Origin: Streptomyces umbrinus
GTDB taxonomy: Bacteria > Actinomycetota > Actinomycetes > Streptomycetales > Streptomycetaceae
Length of the DNA: 64,000 nucleotides
Direction: 5' to 3'
NCBI RefSeq assembly: GCF_030817415.1
Contig: NZ_JAUSZI010000002.1
Location: forward strand, 12,228,984 to 12,292,983
The position numbers and the translations under genes are program-made. The notes under the pieces were generated by a model. That model was given only the letters and a program-made list of their open reading frames with translations, was not told where the DNA came from and made no database searches. Positions within the stretch are counted from its first letter, which is position 1; each line of letters begins with the position of its first letter. This document shows positions 61,146 to 64,000 of this stretch, piece by piece.

Positions 61146-63832
61146 CAGATGAGTTCCTTCGGACGGGTCCTTGCGCTCGCGCCGTCCAGCGGCTCAGACC
61201 CTGACGAGGCAGCGCTTGTGCGGCGTCCGGGTGTGGTGGTGATGGACGTGGTGATGCGCTCGATGCGGGGGATGGAGACCTTGACCCGGCCGGTGTTCTG
61301 CCGAGGGCAGGTCAGCAGGAACTCGCCCTCCCGGCCCTTGCGGCCGACGGGGGACAGACCGGTGGTCACCAGCCGCAGCAGCTCCGAGTCGTTGGGGTCG
61401 AGCCCGACGAACTCCAGGCCACGGCGGGCGCGTTCGCGATCGGCGGTGCGGGCGAGCGCCCGGTAGGCCATCAGGCCCCGGTCGGGGCCGAGCTCCTCGG
61501 CATCGTGGGATCCGGCGAGGAGTCCGGCGCCGTGCTTGCGGCCGTCGTGGAGGATCTCGTGGACCAGCGCGGTGCCCTCGGCCGACGAGGTCAACCAGTA
61601 CAGCTCGTCCGCGACGACCGCGGTGAACCGGGCGGGGTCCTCGAACGCGGTCTGCCGGGCGATCGCAGCGATCAGATACAGCACGGCGCGCCCGATCAGC
61701 GCCTCCAGCGGCTGCTGATGCAGGACCTCCGGATTGTTGAACGCCGCCTTCGGCGGCAGCTTCAGACCTGCCGTCGTGATCACGATCATGTCGGAGGTGC
61801 TGGAAGCGTCCAGCTGTACTGGCGGCAGCGTGGGGTCGAAGACCATGCGGGCCAGGGGATTGCTGGCCACGACCCGGATGAGGCCAGCGAGGGTGGCGGC
61901 CGCGTCCTGCCGCTTGCCCGCCTCCCGCGTGGCCATCTCCTCAAGGACCTGAAGCACGCGGTGCATGGACGGCTGCTCGCTGGCAGCGGCTTGCTCGACG
62001 GCGTGGTGCAGGACTTCGCCGCCTGTACTCATCGGGCCGATGCCAAGCTGCAGGGTGAGGTAGGACAGGGCGTAGTGGCGGCCTTCGGGGCCGTGGAACA
62101 TCCGCAGCGGGTCGATGGACACCTCGGCCTTGGCGGCGTCGATGATCTGGACGCGGCCCTTGGCGGCGGTCCGGGCGAAGGTGGCCCACTCGCGTACGGG
62201 GGTGCGGTCGATACAGATCGCGCAGCCGCCGCGCGCCCACACCGCCTCCGCGATCAGCTTCTGCAGGACGCTCTTGCCCGCCCCCAAGTCCCCGACGATC
62301 CCCATCGACGCCGAAGCGTCCACCTTCGGAGCATCGGCGACGTTGATCATCACGGGACGAGTGGTGCCGCAGTCCAGGTCGAGGCCGAGGAACATCCCGT
62401 TGGGGTCGCCGACCTCGCCCACGGTGAAGGCCCCGCCCAGCGCCCAGTCCTCGGAGACCTGATGCTGGGTGAACTCCCGCACCACACCGGGCCGTACGGT
62501 GCCGGGCAGGCCGAGGGTGAACAGGGCTTCTTGCAGGCCGGCCGGGCGCACGGCCCGGTAGTCGGCGCCACCCAGCAGCGCGGCCAGGGCCCTGGCCCGG
62601 GCGTCGCAGACGGCGGCGGTCGGTCCCCACACCGTCAGCACGGTCACCGACTGCACCTCGACCTCGACCGAGGTGCGCGACAGGCGGGCGTCGAGCTCGC
62701 CCAAGTCGCGGGCGGCCTCGGACAAGGAGGCGGGCATGCCGGTGGGGCGGGCGTCGTACTGGTCGGCCTGGTCGATGAGCTCGTTTTTCTTGCGCCTCAC
62801 CTGGTCGCGGGCCTTTTCCGCGGGCACCAGGGTGAGGTCGACGGTGTAGTCGACGGGGAAGTCGAGCGTCTCCAGCTGGGCGAACAGATCGGCGGCGTCC
62901 TGGCTGACCGCGGGCGGGCACTCCGCCAGCGCCAACTGCGCCTGGTAGCCCACCCCGGCATCGGATTCGACCTGCAGCCAGCGCCGCCCGAGCGGCGAGC
63001 CGGTGTTCAGCCGCCACCAGGCCTTGCGGCCCGACCGCGTGAGCCGGCCCGCGCTCTTGAGCTCGTCGACGTCGTCGAGTTCGGGGTCGATACCGCCTTC
63101 CTGTAGGCGGACCTGGCCGAGGTCGGCGTAGCTGGGGGAGCGCAGAACTCCGTCACGCAGGCGCCCGCCGTACAGGTCGCTGGTTTCGGCTTCGGCCAGC
63201 AGCGGCTCGGCAAGGCCGCGGTGCAGGGCGTGCTGGATCATCCACACGATCTCCGCCGGGCGGGCCGGGCGGAAGGCGATGCCGCCGGCGAGCGCGGCTT
63301 CCACCCGGGCGGCCTGTTCGCGGTAGGAGGTCACCTCGCGGCGCGCCACGGGCGCGGCCCGCATGCCCAGCACCGGAGAAAGCTCCGCCCACGCGGCCCC
63401 GAGGGATGCCGACATCTGCAGGCCGGCGGTCTCGGTCTGCAGTGGCACCGCCAGCCACAGGGTGCGGCGGTGCATCTCCTGACCGTCCAGCAGATCCAGC
63501 GTCGCCTCGACGTTCTCCACCCACGGGTGCGGCCCGTCATCCGGTGCGGTGTCGGCCGGCTCGATGTCTTCGATCATCTGCAGGGCGATCTCGCCGGGAT
63601 CGACCTGTGCACACAGACCGAACAGCCGCGGCGCCCCGGACAGCGACCGCACCAAATGTGTGATCTTGGCAAGCTGTTCATCGCGGACCGCGGCGGGCAC
63701 ATAGGTGCCTTGGACGGTCTCCTCGGACTGCCCCCGCGCGTCCGGGCCCGGGTGGAGGCGGTAGAGGGACCACACGCTGCCCTGCGTCGACCACACCAGG
63801 TGTCCGGCGATATGACGGATCGGTACCTTCAT
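61145..63832 (-). CDS. VirB4-like type IV secretion ATPase
   Basis: The 895-aa protein starts MKVPIRHIAGHLVWSTQGSV and contains Walker A GDLGAGKSVLQKL near residue 515 and Walker B FTAVVADELYW near 737, with the VirB4-type C-terminal tail ending KELI. VirB4 ATPases power assembly and transport of type IV systems. The start overlaps the upstream gene as ATGA. It is intact in this window. Confidence 0.9.
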   Translation of the reverse strand: MKVPIRHIAGHLVWSTQGSVWSLYRLHPGPDARGQSEETVQGTYVPAAVRDEQLAKITHLVRSLSGAPRLFGLCAQVDPGEIALQMIEDIEPADTAPDDGPHPWVENVEATLDLLDGQEMHRRTLWLAVPLQTETAGLQMSASLGAAWAELSPVLGMRAAPVARREVTSYREQAARVEAALAGGIAFRPARPAEIVWMIQHALHRGLAEPLLAEAETSDLYGGRLRDGVLRSPSYADLGQVRLQEGGIDPELDDVDELKSAGRLTRSGRKAWWRLNTGSPLGRRWLQVESDAGVGYQAQLALAECPPAVSQDAADLFAQLETLDFPVDYTVDLTLVPAEKARDQVRRKKNELIDQADQYDARPTGMPASLSEAARDLGELDARLSRTSVEVEVQSVTVLTVWGPTAAVCDARARALAALLGGADYRAVRPAGLQEALFTLGLPGTVRPGVVREFTQHQVSEDWALGGAFTVGEVGDPNGMFLGLDLDCGTTRPVMINVADAPKVDASASMGIVGDLGAGKSVLQKLIAEAVWARGGCAICIDRTPVREWATFARTAAKGRVQIIDAAKAEVSIDPLRMFHGPEGRHYALSYLTLQLGIGPMSTGGEVLHHAVEQAAASEQPSMHRVLQVLEEMATREAGKRQDAAATLAGLIRVVASNPLARMVFDPTLPPVQLDASSTSDMIVITTAGLKLPPKAAFNNPEVLHQQPLEALIGRAVLYLIAAIARQTAFEDPARFTAVVADELYWLTSSAEGTALVHEILHDGRKHGAGLLAGSHDAEELGPDRGLMAYRALARTADRERARRGLEFVGLDPNDSELLRLVTTGLSPVGRKGREGEFLLTCPRQNTGRVKVSIPRIERITTSITTTPGRRTSAASSGSEPLDGASARTRPKELI

Positions 63833-64000
63833 CGCATACCCCCGCCGCGGTCGGCGTGCGTGAGCAGTTGCTGTACACCCGACACCGGCTCCACCGGCGC
63901 TGCGGGAGCAGCCGGCTGCGCACGGCGGCGCCTGGACGGCCGGCCCGCGGCCGGGTTCGGGCCCGGAACCCGGACGGCACGCCGGCGAGCTGCACGGGAC
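63829..64000 (-). CDS. C-terminal fragment of a gene entering at the right edge
   Basis: Only about 56 codons of the end are visible: an Arg/Pro/Ala-rich stretch, then VEPVSGVQQLLTHADRGGGM and a stop overlapping the VirB4 start as ATGA. In comparable Streptomyces loci small type IV membrane proteins precede VirB4. The identity of this one cannot be told from the fragment. Confidence 0.55.
   Translation of the reverse strand, partial: SRAARRRAVRVPGPNPAAGRPSRRRRAQPAAPAAPVEPVSGVQQLLTHADRGGGMR

Overview
The window is high-GC actinobacterial DNA, most likely Streptomyces. GTG and TTG starts are frequent, stop and start codons overlap as ATGA, GTGA or TGATG, and the families present (FxLD lanthipeptide, XRE-DUF5753, DUF574 methyltransferase, DUF2637, PucR-type regulators) are typical of that genus. 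Two insertion sequences, several gene remnants and a run of accessory systems suggest a chromosome arm, an integrative element or a large plasmid. No rRNA, tRNA, CRISPR array, integrase or replication origin was seen.

Layout. (1) 262-1584: a complete IS3-family element, next to a 66-68 bp direct repeat that flanks a membrane protein with fourteen 12-residue repeats (1766-3034). (2) 3325-3609: remnant of a TPR protein. (3) 4143-8689: a complete four-gene Qat anti-phage operon (KAP ATPase, QatB, QueC-like, TatD-like). A second membrane protein, with true pentapeptide repeats and the same head domain as the first, lies behind it. (4) 19138-11535, minus strand: an FxLD-class lanthipeptide cluster with isoaspartyl-type methyltransferase, a 59-aa precursor, LanB, LanC, a second stand-alone elimination-type domain and a helical protein. 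A strong hairpin separates precursor from lanB, and a coiled-coil/wHTH protein follows. (5) 26121-19563, minus strand: an unusual overlapping operon encoding an amino-acid/amine permease, a glutamine-synthetase-like ligase, a protein of three tandem GntR winged helices, a HELVH zinc peptidase, a protein of two tandem GntR winged helices and a CPBP membrane protease. It carries scars of duplication and module exchange and is the best candidate here for an undescribed system. (6) 27.4-32.5 kb: two anti-sigma-type ATPases around an IS110 element, a TPR regulator and an epimerase. (7) 47543-32647, minus strand: a Tad-type pilus locus with SAF/CpaB-like, TadZ-like, TadA, TadB, TadC, a small Flp-like protein, three TadE/TadG-like pseudopilins, a giant membrane LysM/BTAD protein, a DUF2637 protein and secreted or lipoproteins. 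(8) 47.6-53.0 kb: an ATP-grasp enzyme with a small Cys-containing partner, and an XRE/methyltransferase/PucR operon. (9) 64000-53265, minus strand: a type IV secretion or conjugation-like locus with VirB4-type ATPase, VirB6/TrbL-like membrane protein, bifunctional wall hydrolase, VirB8-like anchored protein and VirD4/TraG-type ATPase. It is cut by the right edge.

How the parts fit: regions 7 and 9 look like surface and DNA-transfer machinery, probably of a mobile or formerly mobile element. Regions 3 to 5 look like its cargo: phage defence, a modified peptide, and a regulatory/proteolytic operon. Functions come from motifs read by eye and from family knowledge; no database search was run.
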